A stretch of DNA of 64,000 bases from Paraburkholderia caribensis (lineage in GTDB: Bacteria; Pseudomonadota; Gammaproteobacteria; Burkholderiales; Burkholderiaceae): contig NZ_CP026101.1 of assembly GCF_002902945.1 (NCBI RefSeq), positions 3,286,001 through 3,350,000 on the forward strand, in the 5' to 3' direction. The notes beneath the pieces are model-generated. The model ran no database searches and had not been told where the DNA came from. It saw only the letters and a list, made by a program, of their open reading frames with translations. The first letter of the stretch is position 1; each line of letters opens with the position of its first letter. Position numbers and translations under genes: made by a program. Of this stretch, positions 62,377-64,000 are shown one piece after another.

Positions 62377-62595
62377 TCACTTCGCCCGGAACACGATCCG
62401 CGCACGCGACAGATCGTAAGGCGTCAATTCAACCGTAACCTTGTCGCCCGGAAGGATACGGATGTAGTGCATCCGCATCTTGCCGGATATGTGTCCCAAT
62501 ACGACATGGCCGTTTTCCAGCTTCACCCGAAAGGTAGCGTTGGGGAGGTTTTCGATAACCTCGCCCTGCATCTGGATTACATCGTCTTTGGCCAT
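62377..62595 (-). CDS. infA: translation initiation factor IF-1
   Basis: 72 residues of the OB fold: MAKDDVIQMQGEVIENLPNA, then LPGDKVTVELTPYDLSRARI. The ATG at 62595 (AAAGGA upstream) gives the standard length; four extra residues from 62607 are unlikely. It lies between secY and rpmJ. Confidence 0.98.
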   Translation of the reverse strand: MAKDDVIQMQGEVIENLPNATFRVKLENGHVVLGHISGKMRMHYIRILPGDKVTVELTPYDLSRARIVFRAK

Positions 62596-62603
62596 AAGTC
62601 CTT

Positions 62604-63950
62604 TCAACGCATCGGGACGCCGCCGCCCTTGAAGTTAGCCTTCTTCAGCAGCGACTCATACTGTTGCGACATAACGTACGACTGCACCTGCGCCATGAAA
62701 TCCATTGTGACGACGACAATGATCAGCAGCGACGTTCCACCAAAATAAAACGGCACATTCCAGCGCAGCACCAGAAACTCGGGCAGCAAGCAAACGAACA
62801 CAATGTAGATCGCACCGGCCAGCGTCAAACGCGTCAGGATGCGGTCAATATAGCGTGCCGTCTGGTCACCCGGACGAATACCCGGGACGAATGCACCACT
62901 CTTCTTCAGGTTGTCGGCCGTCTCCCTGCTGTTGAACACCAGCGCGGTGTAGAAAAAGCAGAAGAACACGATCGCCAACGCGTACAGCAACACGTACACC
63001 GGTTGACCGGGCTTGAGCGCTTCAGCCACATTGTGCAGCGTGTCCGCGAACCAACCGGTCCGCGACCCTGAACTGAACCAGTTCAGGATGGTTGCCGGGA
63101 ACAGGATGATCGACGATGCGAAGATCGGCGGAATCACACCCGACATGTTCAACTTCAGCGGCAGATGCGACGACTGTCCACCGTAAATCTTGTTGCCGAC
63201 TTGCCGCTTCGCGTAGTTCACAAGAATCTTGCGCTGGCCGCGTTCGATGAACACCACCAGATACGTCACAGCTGCAATCAGCGCGACCACGATGATCGCC
63301 GAGATGATACTCATCGAGCCAGTACGAACCAGTTCGAAGAGACCACCGATCGCATTGGGGAAACCCGCTGCAATGCCGCCGAAAATAATGATCGAAATAC
63401 CGTTACCCAGACCGCGTTCCGTGATTTGCTCACCGAGCCACATCAGGAACATCGTGCCGGTCACGAGCGTCACAACCGTCGTCAGCCGGAAGACCATGCC
63501 AGGATCGATCACCAATGCCGGCTGATTCTCCAGCGCAACAGCGATACCGAAAGCCTGGAACGTGGCAAGAACCACGGTAAAGATACGCGTGTACTGCGTA
63601 ATCTTCCGTTGCCCCGCCTGTCCTTCCTTCTTCAGCGCTTCGAGTTGCGGCGAGACGATCGCCAGCAACTGCATGATGATCGACGCCGAGATGTACGGCA
63701 TGATCCCCAGCGCGAAAATCGTGAACCGCGAAAGTGCGCCACCCGAGAACATGTTGAACATGCCAAGGATGCCGCCCGACTGGCTCTGAAACAACTTCGC
63801 CAGCTGGTCCGGGTCGATACCCGGCACCGGAATATGCGCGCCGATGCGGTAGACGACCAGCGCCAGCAGCAGGAACACTGCACGCCGGCGCAGATCGCCA
63901 AACTTCGCCGCGCTTCGACCGGGTTTTGCGAGACTCGGGCTGTTAGCCAA
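62604..63950 (-). CDS. secY: protein translocase subunit SecY
   Basis: 448 residues, ten membrane segments. GDLRRRAVFLLLALVVYRIG, PGIDPDQL, GIMPYISASIIMQLL, ITERGLGNGISIIIF and GGQSSHLPLKLNMSGVIPPI are standard. I start it at a TTG (63950), because GGAGAAGG lies just upstream and the N-terminus MANSPSLAKPGRS is then normal. An ATG six codons earlier overlaps the ribosome site. SecY is the translocon channel. Confidence 0.96.
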   Translation of the reverse strand: MANSPSLAKPGRSAAKFGDLRRRAVFLLLALVVYRIGAHIPVPGIDPDQLAKLFQSQSGGILGMFNMFSGGALSRFTIFALGIMPYISASIIMQLLAIVSPQLEALKKEGQAGQRKITQYTRIFTVVLATFQAFGIAVALENQPALVIDPGMVFRLTTVVTLVTGTMFLMWLGEQITERGLGNGISIIIFGGIAAGFPNAIGGLFELVRTGSMSIISAIIVVALIAAVTYLVVFIERGQRKILVNYAKRQVGNKIYGGQSSHLPLKLNMSGVIPPIFASSIILFPATILNWFSSGSRTGWFADTLHNVAEALKPGQPVYVLLYALAIVFFCFFYTALVFNSRETADNLKKSGAFVPGIRPGDQTARYIDRILTRLTLAGAIYIVFVCLLPEFLVLRWNVPFYFGGTSLLIIVVVTMDFMAQVQSYVMSQQYESLLKKANFKGGGVPMR

Positions 63951-64000
63951 GAACCTTCTCCGATGCAAATGCTAGTGACGGCAATCGACTTGCACGTTAC
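63951..64000 (-). other. region upstream of secY at the window edge
   Basis: By gene order rplO (L15) should lie just beyond. A minus-strand TAA at 63997-63999 may be its stop codon, but too little is present to confirm. Confidence 0.3.

Noticed and set aside
1..64000. tRNA, rRNA, CRISPR array or prophage
   Set aside because: Read for cloverleaf-like ends, rRNA motifs, regularly spaced repeats and phage structural genes; none seen.

Overview
The window is ordinary high-GC chromosome of a Burkholderiaceae betaproteobacterium, most like Paraburkholderia or Caballeronia. I infer this from gene order alone: mla operon followed by an ABC-2 exporter, thiOSGE, gltBD, pilMN(OP)Q-aroK-aroB-dgt, cyaY/lptM/lysA, ccsB-resB, engB-hemB-dsbD-cutA, and the end of the spc/alpha ribosomal cluster. 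No search was run, so the genus is an inference.

Layout: 1-5.9 kb (minus) is the MlaFEDACB phospholipid-trafficking operon with an ABC-2 exporter cut by the left edge. 5.9-9.7 kb (minus) is a thiamine operon (thiO, thiS, thiG, thiE) behind a promoter and a TPP riboswitch. 10-13.8 kb (plus) holds an SbmA/YddA-type ABC exporter coupled to an atypical SDR, then two small secreted proteins. 13.9-27.1 kb is the accessory part. Two 652-bp nested-palindrome repeats lie in opposite orientation about 11 kb apart. One is split by an IS66-type element with an 8-bp target duplication centred on a hairpin loop. Between the repeats lie two paralogous OmpR-type regulators (one with a kinase), a four-gene cluster with an orphan FlgH-like L-ring lipoprotein, a Tat lipoprotein phosphatase-like protein lacking its catalytic Cys, an MFS transporter with a D-amino-acid dehydrogenase, and ThpR.

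27.1-33.4 kb (minus) is glutamate synthase gltB-gltD. 33.7-36.1 kb has a REP-associated-transposase-like protein without its HUH motif, OmpW and a DUF883 protein. 36.2-43.4 kb (minus) is type IV pilus assembly pilM-pilN-(PilO-PilP fusion)-pilQ, then aroK, aroB and dgt. 43.6-48.1 kb is mrcA, cyaY, lptM and lysA. 48.2-54.3 kb (minus) is msrPQ, ccsB-resB and a dihaem cytochrome c, a redox and cytochrome-maturation block. 54.6-58.8 kb is engB, hemB, dsbD and cutA. 59-64 kb (minus) is secY-infA-rpmJ-rpsM-rpsK-rpsD-rpoA-rplQ.

Most of the window is housekeeping. The best candidates for something undescribed are the 652-bp repeats with the IS inside a hairpin, the orphan-FlgH cluster between paralogous regulators, and several enzyme-family members missing key catalytic residues. 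I saw no tRNA, rRNA, CRISPR array, prophage or replication origin.
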